From: Kosakonia quasisacchari
Lineage (GTDB): Bacteria; Pseudomonadota; Gammaproteobacteria; Enterobacterales; Enterobacteriaceae
NCBI RefSeq assembly: GCF_004331415.1
Contig: NZ_SJOP01000011.1
Coordinates: 62,001-126,000 of the forward strand
Length of the DNA: 64,000 nt
Direction of reading: 5' to 3'
This document shows positions 1 through 9,055 of this stretch, in pieces. A model generated the notes under the pieces. That model saw nothing but the letters and a program-made list of their open reading frames with translations, did no database searches and was not told the origin of the DNA. Positions within the stretch are counted from its first letter, which is position 1. Each line of letters begins with the position of its first letter. Position numbers and translations under genes: made by a program.

Positions 1-331
1 TCATTGCTGCACCGACTGCCAGCAGCGCGCGCGTGGCGATAAGCCAACTGGCGCTTGAGGCAAATGCCGCCAGCAACGAGGCCGCGCCAAACAGCCCGCT
101 ACCGATCAGCAACAACCGCTTAAAACCGATTTTGTCGCCCAGCGCGCCCATCGGCAGCACCATTCCGGCCATCACCAGCGAGTAGATATCCATTATCCAT
201 AACAGCTCATTTCCGCTGGCATTTAACACCGCGCTCAGTGTGGGCGCGGCGACATGCAGCACCGTCGCATCGATAGCGACCGGAATATAAACCAGCACAA
301 TGATGACCAGCGTTAACCACTGACGAAACAT
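1..331 (-). CDS. smvA: SmvA, MFS efflux pump (5' part only)
   Basis: The first 110 codons of a 14-helix (DHA2) major facilitator efflux pump; the rest lies beyond the window edge. The N-terminus (MFRQWLTLVIIVLVYIPVAI, then D-A-T-V) has the first membrane helix, and a later stretch carries the helix 2-3 loop motif GALGDKIGFKR. In Salmonella and Klebsiella this family exports methyl viologen and cationic biocides across the inner membrane. The ATG follows a GGAGAGAAGT ribosome site. The gene is divergent from smvR, which known biology makes its repressor, and a palindrome lies between them. Identity is from remembered family sequence and from the neighbour. Confidence 0.88.
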   Translation of the reverse strand, partial: MFRQWLTLVIIVLVYIPVAIDATVLHVAAPTLSAVLNASGNELLWIMDIYSLVMAGMVLPMGALGDKIGFKRLLLIGSGLFGAASLLAAFASSASWLIATRALLAVGAAM

Positions 332-354
332 ACTTCTCTCCATCGTTTTCATTC

Positions 355-370
355 CTGGACAGATGTCCAG
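355..370. promoter_or_regulatory. Probable SmvR operator between smvA and smvR
   Basis: Perfect inverted repeat CTGGAC-AGAT-GTCCAG in the 118-bp divergent spacer. A further half-site ATGTCCAG occurs at 399-406. Arm length and position are typical of TetR-family operators. Binding is inferred, not shown. Confidence 0.6.
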
Positions 371-449
371 AATGGCGATCCTACGGAAAGTTGAACGCAT
401 GTCCAGCTTTTTGTTACACTCCGTTTACCCCCTATTTAGCCGAGGTTTT

Positions 450-1025
450 ATGCGCTACCTGAACAAGGATGATCGCCGTGAAGTGATCCTCAAAGCCGCG
501 ATGCGCGTAGCGCTGGAAGACGGTTTTTCCGCCATGACCGTTCGCCGGATCGCAAGTGTTGCCGGGGTGGCTACCGGCCAAGTTCACCACCACTTCACGT
601 CGGGAAATGAATTAAAAGCGCAGGCGTTTATCCGCCTGATTGCTGAATTGCTGGAGGTTGAAGTGGTGCCCGCGACCGCGCCATGGCGCGAACAGTTACA
701 CGCGATGTTGGGCAGCGACGAAGGCGGACTCGAACCCTATGTGCATTTGTGGCGGGAAGCATTACTGCTGGCGAGTAAAGAGCCGGAAATCAAAGGCGCC
801 TATCTGCTGACGATGCAGATGTGGCACGTCAAAGTGGTGCAATTGATTGAGCAAGGTCGTGCGGCGGGTGAATTTACCTCTCACGATACGGCGGCAAACA
901 TCGCCTGGCGACTGATTGCACTGGTATGTGGCCTGGACGGAATTTGCATGCTGGGGATGCCAGATGTTGACGAAGCTGCCTTCAATCGCCATCTGGCTGT
1001 TATGATCGAAAAAGAACTTTGTTAA
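450..1025 (+). CDS. smvR: SmvR, TetR-family repressor of smvA
   Basis: A 191-residue TetR-family DNA-binding repressor. The N-terminal helix-turn-helix lies at about residues 28-48 (MTVRRIASVAGVATGQVHHH) and the rest is an all-helical ligand and dimer domain. The start was placed at the ATG after GAGGTTTT; an in-frame upstream extension to 363 would run through the spacer and the operator and looks non-coding. In Klebsiella, loss of SmvR derepresses smvA and raises biocide tolerance. The stop codon overlaps that of the convergent nhoA inside a shared TTAA. Confidence 0.85.
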   Translation: MRYLNKDDRREVILKAAMRVALEDGFSAMTVRRIASVAGVATGQVHHHFTSGNELKAQAFIRLIAELLEVEVVPATAPWREQLHAMLGSDEGGLEPYVHLWREALLLASKEPEIKGAYLLTMQMWHVKVVQLIEQGRAAGEFTSHDTAANIAWRLIALVCGLDGICMLGMPDVDEAAFNRHLAVMIEKELC

Positions 1026-1864
1026 GCTTTGTCGCCGTGCAAATCGAAACCGGCCATCACTGCTTCCAGTTGTTGCAGGCTAAAGCCGTGCTGTGCGTCG
1101 TTAACACCTAGCCCGAAGCGATTTTGCAGCGCGTCATACAGCGCCGGAACATCGGCAAAGGTCACCTCTTCCAGCGCCTGGCCGTTTTTCCAGTGAGTGA
1201 AGTGAAAGTTCGTTAATGTCAGCTTTACGCCGTCCGGCAGATGGCGGCACATCAACAAGTGATGGCGAAAATGGGATGCCGGCCAATGCGCGGAGTGAAA
1301 ATTTCCCATGACAAAATCGGCCTGATACTGTTGTCCCATCTCAAACTGATACATCGACTGCCAGCGCTCATGATGGCGGAACTGGAGCACCCAGTCTTCG
1401 CCTTTGCGCTGCAAACGGTAGAGGCCATGCGGCGTTTCCTGCTCAATATCTTCCTGCAAGCGGATCGGCGCGGTCAGCGTTTGCCCGCCAAAACCGACAT
1501 CGGCGATCCACAGCTCGCCCGCAAGCTGCACCAGCAGAATACGGTGCGTACGCGGCGGCATCTGCGGCGGATTAGCAAGCACCACCCGTCCTAACAGGCT
1601 GCGTACCGTAAATCCAACCTCTTTCAGCACACGCTCAAACAGCCCGTTCTGCTCAAAGCAGTAACCGCCGCGACGAGCGACCACCAGCTTATGGAAAATC
1701 GCCTCATCGCTGAGTTCAATCTCGCGCGGCAGCACTACATCAAGGTTTTCAAAAGGGATGGCGCCGTTGTGATGCAAATGCAACGCCCGTAGCGTTTCCA
1801 GTGAGATATCGGGCGTTTGCTCCCAGCCAATACGGGCCAGATAAGCGGTCAAAAAAGGGGACAT
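1022..1864 (-). CDS. nhoA: Arylamine N-acetyltransferase
   Basis: Cytosolic enzyme that transfers acetyl from acetyl-CoA to arylamines and hydrazines, and O-acetylates N-hydroxyarylamines. The catalytic triad sits at the classical NAT positions: Cys69 in RRGGYCFEQN, His107 in PRTHRIL and Asp122 in IADVGFGG. The length of 280 residues is normal for the family. It ends against smvR with overlapping stop codons. In E. coli nhoA lies near yddH and pptA, which are also close by here, so synteny supports the name. Confidence 0.93.
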   Translation of the reverse strand: MSPFLTAYLARIGWEQTPDISLETLRALHLHHNGAIPFENLDVVLPREIELSDEAIFHKLVVARRGGYCFEQNGLFERVLKEVGFTVRSLLGRVVLANPPQMPPRTHRILLVQLAGELWIADVGFGGQTLTAPIRLQEDIEQETPHGLYRLQRKGEDWVLQFRHHERWQSMYQFEMGQQYQADFVMGNFHSAHWPASHFRHHLLMCRHLPDGVKLTLTNFHFTHWKNGQALEEVTFADVPALYDALQNRFGLGVNDAQHGFSLQQLEAVMAGFDLHGDKA

Positions 1865-1939
1865 ACAGGCTCCTTGCGAATGGTGTCCCGTTGTTATAGC
1901 GCATTTTTTTCGCTTTACCGTCGATTTTGTGCCCTCGAT

Positions 1940-3595
1940 TTATCCCTTTGTGCTGCGTTGCATTATTCCAAGCGCGGTGAGCATCAACGCCAGCCCGGTG
2001 AGTAGCGTCAGGGTTGCCATCGCCATCCCCTGACCTACAGAGCCTTGCTCGAATTGCCGCCAGATAAATACCGCCACGGTTTGTGTACCCGCCGGAGCCA
2101 GCAACAGCGAGGTGACCAGCTCGCGCGATGCAATGGCGAACACCATCAGCATGGAGGCGAGCATTGCCGGGAAAATCAGCGGCAGCACAATCAGCCGCAG
2201 CGCCTGAAACGCGCTGGCACCGTGAACCCGCGCAGCAGGCTCCAGATTGCCGCCCAACTGGCGCATGGCGCTGCCGATATAACGCACTGGCCATGGCAAA
2301 AGCAGGCAACAGTAAGAGATGAGCAAAATTGCCCATGTGTTGTAGGGTGAAACCGGCCAGAAACTGCGGTTCCACAGCAAAATCAAGCCAACGCCAACCA
2401 CCACGCCGGGCAGCGCGGCGGGCATCAGCGATAGCGCATCAATTACCGTGCGTCCTTTAATCTTTTGCATTACTACAAGCCAGGCGGCGCACAAGCCCAG
2501 CGCGCCGGTAATCAGCGCCGCGCCCAACGCTAGCGACAAACTGGTGCCCAGTGCGGGCAGCGCATCACCGCGCTGTTCGAACAGCGCGGCAAAATGTTTC
2601 ACGGAGAGATTATCCAGCGACACGCCGCCGGAAAGCGTGGAGCTGAAGCCGGTTAGCGCCATCGACAATCCCGGTAGAACCACGGCGAGAAAGCCGACCG
2701 CCGCCATCACCAGCAGCACCGGTAAGGTGGCAAAACCGAGTTTCGCCCCGATATGTTCAGTCGGTTTCCCGGACACGCTGGTGACATCTTTATCGCCGGT
2801 TAGCTTACGCTGGAGCCACCATCCGCACAGCGCAATAGCAATCAGCACCACCGACAGCAGCGACGCGCCGGGTAAATCGATCGGCCAGTCGGCCAGTTTC
2901 TCTTCGATGCCAACAGTCAACATCACCACACCAGAACGGGTTCCAAGTGCGGCGGGCACGCCATACTCTTCCACCGCCAGCGTAAACGCCAGTAACATAC
3001 CGGCCGCCAGCGCCGGGGAAAGTAACGGCAGCGTGATATGGTAAAACGCCCGCCAGGGTGTGGCGCCGTGAATGCGTGCGACCTGCGCCAGTCGTTGCCC
3101 GCTGGCGAGCAAACTGCGCGACACGGCAAAGTAAACCACCGGAAAGATATTCAGCGTCATCACCAGAATGATGCCAACTTTGCTGAACAGTAAATTATTG
3201 AGATCCAGCCCGGTGAGCTGCATCAGGTAACCCTGGGTTTGCAACACCAGCATCCATGACAGCGCGGTGATATAAGGCGGGGTTAAAAACGGAATCAAAA
3301 ACAGCAGATCCCATAGTTTCGGGCACGGTAAATCAAATAACCCGCGTGCGACGCCGAACGGCAAACCGATCAGCGCGCTGCACAGCGCCACACCGAAGGC
3401 AATTTGCAGCGTACCGCCGAACATGGCGGGCAGTTGCGGTTCGGCCAGCAACCCGGGGATGGCGGAAAACGCGCCACCAAATTCGCCCGCGCTAAAGTGC
3501 GGGAACACCGCCTGCAGGAGAATAAACAGCAGCGGCAGCGCCACCAGTATCAGCAGCAGCGCCAGCGTTGCTTGCGCAATTAATCTTTGGTTCAC
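1940..3595 (-). CDS. Double-module ABC permease (Fe3+/phosphonate type)
   Basis: Inner-membrane permease of about 551 residues built from two fused permease modules, as in the FbpB/SfuB/ThiP families. Each half ends in an EAA-type cytoplasmic loop: about residue 200 (RIHGATPWRAFYHITLPLL) and near residue 475 (RVHGASAFQALRLIVLPLI). I chose the GTG start (VNQRLIAQ) because AGGA lies nine bases upstream and the first helix follows directly. An ATG at 3652 would add 19 residues and overlap the upstream gene by 11 bp. It works with the binding protein and ATPase upstream. Substrate is uncertain: ferric iron and 2-aminoethylphosphonate transporters share this form. Confidence 0.82.
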   Translation of the reverse strand: MNQRLIAQATLALLLILVALPLLFILLQAVFPHFSAGEFGGAFSAIPGLLAEPQLPAMFGGTLQIAFGVALCSALIGLPFGVARGLFDLPCPKLWDLLFLIPFLTPPYITALSWMLVLQTQGYLMQLTGLDLNNLLFSKVGIILVMTLNIFPVVYFAVSRSLLASGQRLAQVARIHGATPWRAFYHITLPLLSPALAAGMLLAFTLAVEEYGVPAALGTRSGVVMLTVGIEEKLADWPIDLPGASLLSVVLIAIALCGWWLQRKLTGDKDVTSVSGKPTEHIGAKLGFATLPVLLVMAAVGFLAVVLPGLSMALTGFSSTLSGGVSLDNLSVKHFAALFEQRGDALPALGTSLSLALGAALITGALGLCAAWLVVMQKIKGRTVIDALSLMPAALPGVVVGVGLILLWNRSFWPVSPYNTWAILLISYCCLLLPWPVRYIGSAMRQLGGNLEPAARVHGASAFQALRLIVLPLIFPAMLASMLMVFAIASRELVTSLLLAPAGTQTVAVFIWRQFEQGSVGQGMAMATLTLLTGLALMLTALGIMQRSTKG

Positions 3596-3641
3596 AACGG
3601 GTATCCTAAAAGCGGGGTTGCCCCCGCAAAGATCGAAAGGA

Positions 3642-4610
3642 TTATTGAGCAAAGAGCGCGTTAAAGCGCTTCAGCACGTCACCGCGTTCACTGGTGCCAT
3701 TGCTCTGGGTCGGCAGCACTTTCAGCTCGGTAAACAGCGGGCGTTTGGCTTCCACATCCGTGCGAGCAGGCATCAACCAGGCGTCGGCGACCATTTTCTG
3801 CCCTTCCGGCGACAGTACGTAATCGATAAACGCTTTGGCGTCGTCCGCATGGTGGGTTGTTTTGAGGATCATCATGGGGCGTGGAGCGATAACGGTGCCA
3901 CTGGCCGGGAAGATCACTTTCAGCGATTCGCCCTGCGCGATATTGCCATACGTCACGTAGTCAACCGCGCCAAACACCGCCGCTTTCGCCCCTTGCATCA
4001 CCGGCGTTACCGCCTGGGCGTTCGGACCGCTTACGACCATGCCATTCTTTTTCAGCGCATCAAATAACTGCCAGGCGCGGTCGCCCATACCGTTTTGCAG
4101 ACCAATCAGCAGGTCAAGTGATGCGCCGGAGAGCGACGGATCGGGCGTGGTAACTTTATCTTTGAAGTCCGCTGAAGTGAGATCGTTCCACTCTTTTGGT
4201 TCCGGGGTGCCGCTCTTGGTGTTCCAGACAATCCCCAGCGCCGAGATGCCCTGCGCCACATAGTCGGCGCTTTTTAATGTCTGCGGGACTTTGTCAGCAT
4301 TGGCGCTGTTAAACGGCAGCAACCAGCCGCGATTATGTAGATCTTCGGCGGTATCCCACGAGGCGGAAATTAAAATATCGGCCTGCGGATTGGCCTGCTC
4401 GGCTTCCAGACGCGCCATCACTTTGCCGGTTGTCGCCTGGAAGATATTGACTTTAACGCCGGTTTTTTGCTCAAAGCCGCTGGCCAGGCTTTTTGCCAGC
4501 GAGCCAGGACCTGCGGTGTAAACGGTCAGCGCGTGCGCGCTGGACATCATCATGGACGACAGCACCATGGCTAAAGCGACTCCTTTTTTCACAGACAGTA
4601 AGGCTTTCAT
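3642..4610 (-). CDS. Periplasmic binding protein, Fe3+/phosphonate ABC type
   Basis: Exported solute-binding protein of 322 residues. A signal peptide (about residues 1-27, ending SSAHA) is followed by LTVYTAGPGSLAKSLASGFE, the opening of the AfuA/FbpA-like and phosphonate-binding group. Later segments typical of the fold include ADILISASWDTAEDL and QGAKAAVFGAVDYVTYG. The start overlaps the end of the ATPase gene by 4 bp, so the two are translationally coupled. No gene that would name the ligand is adjacent; ferric iron or an organophosphonate are the family options. Confidence 0.82.
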   Translation of the reverse strand: MKALLSVKKGVALAMVLSSMMMSSAHALTVYTAGPGSLAKSLASGFEQKTGVKVNIFQATTGKVMARLEAEQANPQADILISASWDTAEDLHNRGWLLPFNSANADKVPQTLKSADYVAQGISALGIVWNTKSGTPEPKEWNDLTSADFKDKVTTPDPSLSGASLDLLIGLQNGMGDRAWQLFDALKKNGMVVSGPNAQAVTPVMQGAKAAVFGAVDYVTYGNIAQGESLKVIFPASGTVIAPRPMMILKTTHHADDAKAFIDYVLSPEGQKMVADAWLMPARTDVEAKRPLFTELKVLPTQSNGTSERGDVLKRFNALFAQ

Positions 4611-5308
4611 GCAATTTCCCCTGAGGATGAAGTAACGGTTCGTACAGATTCAACGGTCCCGGACGCTAAATGCACAATGCGGTCGGCAAGCCACTGTGCT
4701 TCGCGGTGGTCATGGGTGACATACACGGCGGTGGTGCCAAGCTGGCGCAGCAGACGCGCCATCTCGTGGCATAAGGATTCGCGCAGCGCGGTGTCGAGGT
4801 TGGAGAGCGGCTCGTCAAACAACAGAACGCTGGGTTCGGCAACAATGGCGCGCGCCAGCGCCACGCGTTGTTGCTGCCCGCCAGATAAGCCTGCGGGTTT
4901 GCGCCCGGCGAATTCAGCGAGCCCGACCCTCTCCAGCGCCTGTGACACGCGCTGTTCGCGTTCTGCGCGCGGCACGTTGCGCATTTTTAACGGGAAAGCC
5001 ACGTTTTGCGCGACGCTCATATGCGGCCAGAGCGCGTAATCCTGAAATACCATGCCGATGTCGCGCGCTTCCGACGGCAACGTCCAGCCCGCTTTCGCCA
5101 CCAGGCGATCGCCAAACCAGATCTCACCTTCTGCCGGTTCACTCAGCCCTGCCAGCAAGCGCAGCAAGGTGCTTTTGCCGCAGCCAGACGGGCCGAGCAG
5201 CGCAACAATGCTGCCAGGTTGAATATGTAAATCGATGTGATTAAGAACGGTATGTGCGCCAAAGGCGAAGGAAACACCTTGTAAGCGGATATCGGTGAAT
5301 GCGCTCAT
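4607..5308 (-). CDS. ABC transporter ATP-binding protein
   Basis: Cytoplasmic ATPase of 233 residues that powers the adjacent permease. Walker A GPSGCGKST is at residues 39-47, the Q-loop is in MVFQDYALWPHMSV, signature LSGGQQQR is at 141-148, Walker B VLLFDEP is at 161-167 and the switch histidine is His199. It is shorter than FbpC/PotA-type ATPases of about 350 residues because the C-terminal TOBE regulatory domain is missing. Gene order ATPase, binding protein, permease is less usual. Its ATG overlaps the stop codon of a 31-codon ORF (ATGA). Confidence 0.88.
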   Translation of the reverse strand: MSAFTDIRLQGVSFAFGAHTVLNHIDLHIQPGSIVALLGPSGCGKSTLLRLLAGLSEPAEGEIWFGDRLVAKAGWTLPSEARDIGMVFQDYALWPHMSVAQNVAFPLKMRNVPRAEREQRVSQALERVGLAEFAGRKPAGLSGGQQQRVALARAIVAEPSVLLFDEPLSNLDTALRESLCHEMARLLRQLGTTAVYVTHDHREAQWLADRIVHLASGTVESVRTVTSSSGEIA

Positions 5309-5400
5309 CCACGCCCTCCCGTAACAGAAAGCCGTGATTGGCCCGTGGTTTTGAGCCGACGGGGCGCATCCACCTGCACAAAAGTCAGGGGAGCAAACAT
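5305..5400 (-). CDS. 31-codon leader ORF coupled to the ABC operon
   Basis: Small ORF beginning MFAPLTFVQVDAPRRLKTTG and ending in GGRG, with a good ribosome site (AGAGGA) eight bases before the ATG. Its stop overlaps the ATPase start codon as ATGA. The peptide is basic, has no signal sequence and matches nothing I recognise. Position and overlap suggest translational coupling or a leader role. It could instead be a chance ORF in the 5' leader; only conservation would separate the two. Confidence 0.45.
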   Translation of the reverse strand: MFAPLTFVQVDAPRRLKTTGQSRLSVTGGRG

Positions 5401-5543
5401 GTTGTTATCCTCTTTGGGATTTGATTGCGGCTGACTATAGGCAGCGAATATGACGAAGAAATGACGTCAATATTGCGCATTGATTTTTAACTGAATGTCT
5501 AAACTGAAAGCATATTCCTGTACTCATATCTAAAAGGATTCCC

Positions 5544-7322
5544 GTGCGCATCGCTACGATCACCAATTTTGCTTATACCGCGACCGTGGTATTAACGCTG
5601 ACCTCCGGCGTGGCGCTGTTTCTGGCGTCGAATGCGGAACGTGCAGAGCGTGACGCCGTGGCGCAAAACCGCGTTTTCGATGAGTTAACAGACGATTTGG
5701 AAAAAGAGGCTTATGCGCTCACCGAGCTGGCGCGAGAAGCGGTGATCAAAAAGCAGCCAGAACTGATTCAAAGCTGGAAAACCCGCCAGCAGCAGGATAT
5801 CGATTTGGAAAATCATCTGGTCGCCCTGCGTGATCGCGGCGCTTCCGATGAAGAGCTCCTGATTTTGCGTGATGGGCTGTCGACGCTGGATCAGCTGGAG
5901 GATGAGCAGCGCATCGCCATCGCCGATATTGAAGCCGGGAAAACGGACGAGGCGATGAATCTGCTGTATAGCGCCAGCTATGAAGAGCGGCTTTCCGAAA
6001 CAGAGTACCGTTTCGCCCACTTCCGCAGCCTGTCCGATCAGCGTGTCCAGACCGCGATAGCCGAAGCAACCGACCGATCGTTACGCTTACGCACTTTATC
6101 CGAAATTATGGTTGGGCTGACGGCGTTACTGTTCTTATTTGTGCTCGGTTTTATTATCAAGCACCGCATTTTGCGTCCGGTGGTGACGTTAAGCGATGTG
6201 GTCAACCGCCTGGCGACCCAGGATTACGATGTGGAAGCGCCGGTGCTGGCGCAGGTGGATGAAATCGGTGATATGGCGCAGGCCATCCGCATATTTCGCG
6301 AAAACGGCCTGACACGGCAGCGTCTGGAACTTGAGCGAGACGCGGAGTGGGCCACGCGGACATTGCTGGCGAGAATGACGCAGCGGTTGCAGGGGTGTGA
6401 TTCCCATAGCGCGATTTTTCGTGTGATCAGCCGCTTTGCGCCGCAAATCATTCCGGATATGGGCGGCCGATTGTTTGTTCTCAATGCGCGCACTAAGCGC
6501 ATGAAGTGTGTGGCGCGCTGGGGGTTGCCGCCGGGCGAAGATGCCCCCTTCCCGCCCGAACATTGCTGGGCGTTAAAACGTGGGCAGTTACATAGCCCTG
6601 CGAAAGGCGGCGTTGACATGCCCTGCGAACATCTTCAACCCGAGATCGCCACGCGTGCGATTTGTGTGCCGCTTAACGCGCAGAATAAAAGCATTGGTTT
6701 GCTCACTTTCGATAACTACACGCCAGGCAAAGAACCGCCCTATATCTACCTGGAGCTGCTGGCAGAAACGCTGGCGCTGGCGCTGGCAAACCAGATCCTG
6801 CGTGATACGTTGACAGAACGCGCCATGCACGACTCGTTGACGGGCCTGCGCAACCGCCACAGCCTGGATGAAACACTGCGCAATATGCTCGATCAGGCGA
6901 TGGTTGAAGGCACGAAACTGAGCTGCCTGATGGTCGACGTGGATTATTTCAAGAAGCTTAACGATCAGTATGGCCACGACGCGGGTGATAAGGTGCTGCG
7001 TGAGCTGTCACGGCTGATCACCGAAACGCTGGATGAAAACAGCATTGCATTCCGGTATGGCGGCGAAGAGTTTTTGCTTGTTCTGCCCGGTGCGGATGAA
7101 GTGCAGGCGAAAAAAGTGGCTGAGACGCTGCTGAATAATGTCGTGAATCATCACATGCTGTATGAATCACAGGACATTGGCCCGGTTTCTGTTTCGATTG
7201 GCCTGGCGACCTGGCCGCGCCATGCGCGCGCAGATAATCTGGTACGTGCGGCCGACCTGGCGCTCTACCTGGCGAAAGAGCAAGGCCGCGGACAGATTGT
7301 GGTCGCAAGGAGTGCCGGATAA
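5544..7322 (+). CDS. Membrane diguanylate cyclase (HAMP-GAF-GGDEF)
   Basis: Predicted to make cyclic di-GMP from two GTP. The 592 residues read as: membrane helix about 7-28; helical periplasmic sensor about 30-185; second helix about 188-207 (LTALLFLFVLGFIIKH); HAMP about 208-260; GAF-like domain about 275-420; and a C-terminal GGDEF domain. The active site reads RYGGEEF with GGEEF at 506-510, a catalytic form. Where the RxxD inhibitory site should lie the sequence reads DENS, so product inhibition at that site is probably absent. It starts with GTG after AAAGGA. No c-di-GMP partner gene is adjacent, so the output is unknown. Confidence 0.87.
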   Translation: MRIATITNFAYTATVVLTLTSGVALFLASNAERAERDAVAQNRVFDELTDDLEKEAYALTELAREAVIKKQPELIQSWKTRQQQDIDLENHLVALRDRGASDEELLILRDGLSTLDQLEDEQRIAIADIEAGKTDEAMNLLYSASYEERLSETEYRFAHFRSLSDQRVQTAIAEATDRSLRLRTLSEIMVGLTALLFLFVLGFIIKHRILRPVVTLSDVVNRLATQDYDVEAPVLAQVDEIGDMAQAIRIFRENGLTRQRLELERDAEWATRTLLARMTQRLQGCDSHSAIFRVISRFAPQIIPDMGGRLFVLNARTKRMKCVARWGLPPGEDAPFPPEHCWALKRGQLHSPAKGGVDMPCEHLQPEIATRAICVPLNAQNKSIGLLTFDNYTPGKEPPYIYLELLAETLALALANQILRDTLTERAMHDSLTGLRNRHSLDETLRNMLDQAMVEGTKLSCLMVDVDYFKKLNDQYGHDAGDKVLRELSRLITETLDENSIAFRYGGEEFLLVLPGADEVQAKKVAETLLNNVVNHHMLYESQDIGPVSVSIGLATWPRHARADNLVRAADLALYLAKEQGRGQIVVARSAG

Positions 7323-7392
7323 TGCGCCACGCCTTGATTTTGCTGCCTGTTCAGCCACTTAATGCCAGAAACTATTACACAGAGGAACCGTT

Positions 7393-7965
7393 ATGAGCCA
7401 TTTCCGTCCGCTGGCGTTAGAACATGCTTGTCGCCTGCTAAACCACGGTCCGACCATTCTTATTACCAGCCGCGATGAGCAGATCGACCGGCGCAATGTG
7501 ATGGCAGCGGCCTGGTCGATGCCGGTTGAGTTTTCGCCGCCGCGAATTGCAATTGTGGTGGACAAAAGCGCCTGGTCGCGTGAGCTGATTGAACGTAGCG
7601 GCATGTTTGGCATTGTGGTGCCAGGCGTTGCGGCAACGAACTGGAGTTATGCAGTCGGTAGCGTGACCGGTCGCGATGAAGACAAGTTTAATTGCTATGG
7701 CATTCCTGTTATCGCCGGGCCGGTACTGGGCCTGCCGGTTATCGAAGAGAAGTGCCTGGCGTGGATGGAGTGTCGTTTGCTTCCACCAACCGCAGCGCAA
7801 GAAAAATATGACACGCTGTTTGGCGAAGTGGTTTCCGCCGCCGCGGATGAACGTGTATTTATCAATGGGCGCTGGCACTTTGATGACGATAAACTGAATA
7901 CCATTCATCACCTTGGCGGCGGCACGTTCGTCACCAGCGGCAAGCGCATCACCGCTGGCGAATGA
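7393..7965 (+). CDS. yddH: YddH, flavin reductase-like FMN-binding protein
   Basis: Protein of 190 residues of the flavin reductase-like split-barrel family. It closely follows E. coli YddH, for example NHGPTILITS, MAAAWSMPVEF, VPGVAATNWSYAVGSV and the C-terminus HHLGGGTFVTSGKR. Such proteins bind FMN and often supply reduced flavin to monooxygenases. It starts after AGAGGAACCGTT. In E. coli yddH lies between pptA and nhoA; here two extra genes separate it from pptA. The physiological partner is unknown. Confidence 0.85.
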   Translation: MSHFRPLALEHACRLLNHGPTILITSRDEQIDRRNVMAAAWSMPVEFSPPRIAIVVDKSAWSRELIERSGMFGIVVPGVAATNWSYAVGSVTGRDEDKFNCYGIPVIAGPVLGLPVIEEKCLAWMECRLLPPTAAQEKYDTLFGEVVSAAADERVFINGRWHFDDDKLNTIHHLGGGTFVTSGKRITAGE

Positions 7966-7973
7966 CGAAGCAT

Positions 7974-8912
7974 TTACTCAGGCAGCGCGTCGATCCAGTT
8001 CATCACCAGTTCTGGCCAGACCGCTGCCGGTAGGTGTTTCACACCGCGTACGCCAAATCCATGCTGCCCTTTGCTGAACAGATGCAACTCGGTGAGCACA
8101 TTATGGGCGTGCAGCGCGTTAAACATCACCAGCGAGTTGGCAACCGGTACAGAAGGATCATCCACAGCATGCAGCAGAAAGGTCGGCGGTGTTTGCACGG
8201 TGACATTCTGTTCCGGCGAGTAGTGTTTGATCTGCTCCGCCGTTGGCGTTTCACCGATTAGCGCTTTTCGCGAACCAGCGTGGGCAATCGCCTGATCCAT
8301 TGAAATCACCGGGTAACCCAGTACCACAAAATCTGGCCGTGCGCGCTGGTTATCAATGTCGTCCACCGGCCTGTAAACCTTCTCATCGTAACGCGTCTCC
8401 AGGCTTGCGGCGACGTGCCCGCCGGCGGAGAAACCCATTACACCCATTTTTTTCGGGTTGAGATGGCGTGATTCTGCCTGTGCGCGTAAGGTACGCAACG
8501 CACGTTGCGCATCCGCCAGCGAGGCGTCAGCCCCTTCGGCATGGCCATCTTCCGGCATGCGGTAGGTCATCACAAACAAGGTGTAACCGCGCGCATTGAA
8601 AGGCGCGGCTAAATCACTGCCCTCTTTGTCCAGCACGACGCGTTTATACGATCCGCCCGGAATCACCAGGATGGCGGTGCCGTTGGGTTTTTGCGGTTTG
8701 TACACGGTGATTTGCGGCGCGCGAATGCCGGTCACGGCGCGGTCGGGAAGCGAAGGATCTTTACTGCGTTCAGTTAATACAAATTTGACCGTGCTACTTT
8801 TAGCGCCTGGCGCATCGCCCTGCGGCCAGATGGGAAAACTCTCTGGAGCAGCAAATGAAGGGTGCGAAAAAAGGAGCAGCGCGAATGTCAGTGAACTGAG
8901 TTTCCGAAACAT
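7974..8912 (-). CDS. Exported alpha/beta hydrolase (esterase)
   Basis: Predicted periplasmic esterase of 312 residues. A signal peptide (about 1-21, ending SFAA) is followed by a BD-FAE/acetyl-xylan-esterase-like fold. Visible catalytic features are an oxyanion loop IPGGSYKR, nucleophile Ser162 in GFSAGG, an acid in HAVDDPSVPV (about 251) and His284 in KGQHGFG. I placed the start at MFRKL because GGAGA lies just upstream. It ends eight bases after yddH ends, convergently. The substrate is probably an acetylated or feruloylated sugar, judging by family only. Confidence 0.82.
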   Translation of the reverse strand: MFRKLSSLTFALLLFSHPSFAAPESFPIWPQGDAPGAKSSTVKFVLTERSKDPSLPDRAVTGIRAPQITVYKPQKPNGTAILVIPGGSYKRVVLDKEGSDLAAPFNARGYTLFVMTYRMPEDGHAEGADASLADAQRALRTLRAQAESRHLNPKKMGVMGFSAGGHVAASLETRYDEKVYRPVDDIDNQRARPDFVVLGYPVISMDQAIAHAGSRKALIGETPTAEQIKHYSPEQNVTVQTPPTFLLHAVDDPSVPVANSLVMFNALHAHNVLTELHLFSKGQHGFGVRGVKHLPAAVWPELVMNWIDALPE

Positions 8913-9027
8913 AATCATCTCCATGTCAAAGACGCTTATGTAACATTAACCCGGTAAATGAAACCCGAACTGCTCCACAGAACAATGTTTTACTAAAAAT
9001 GAAAACCACTTCAGGGTAGCGCTAACA

Positions 9028-9055
9028 GCAAACAACAACAAACAACAACAAAAAA
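9028..9055. repeat. AAC-rich low-complexity tract
   Basis: Short run of repeated AAC units ending in an A-run directly beside the stop codon of the cyclase gene. No hairpin is evident. It may be a slippage-prone tract. Confidence 0.6.

Noticed and set aside
2448..3044. 198-codon frame antisense to the ABC permease
   Set aside because: Ser/Pro/Thr-rich reverse reading of a membrane protein gene; typical shadow.
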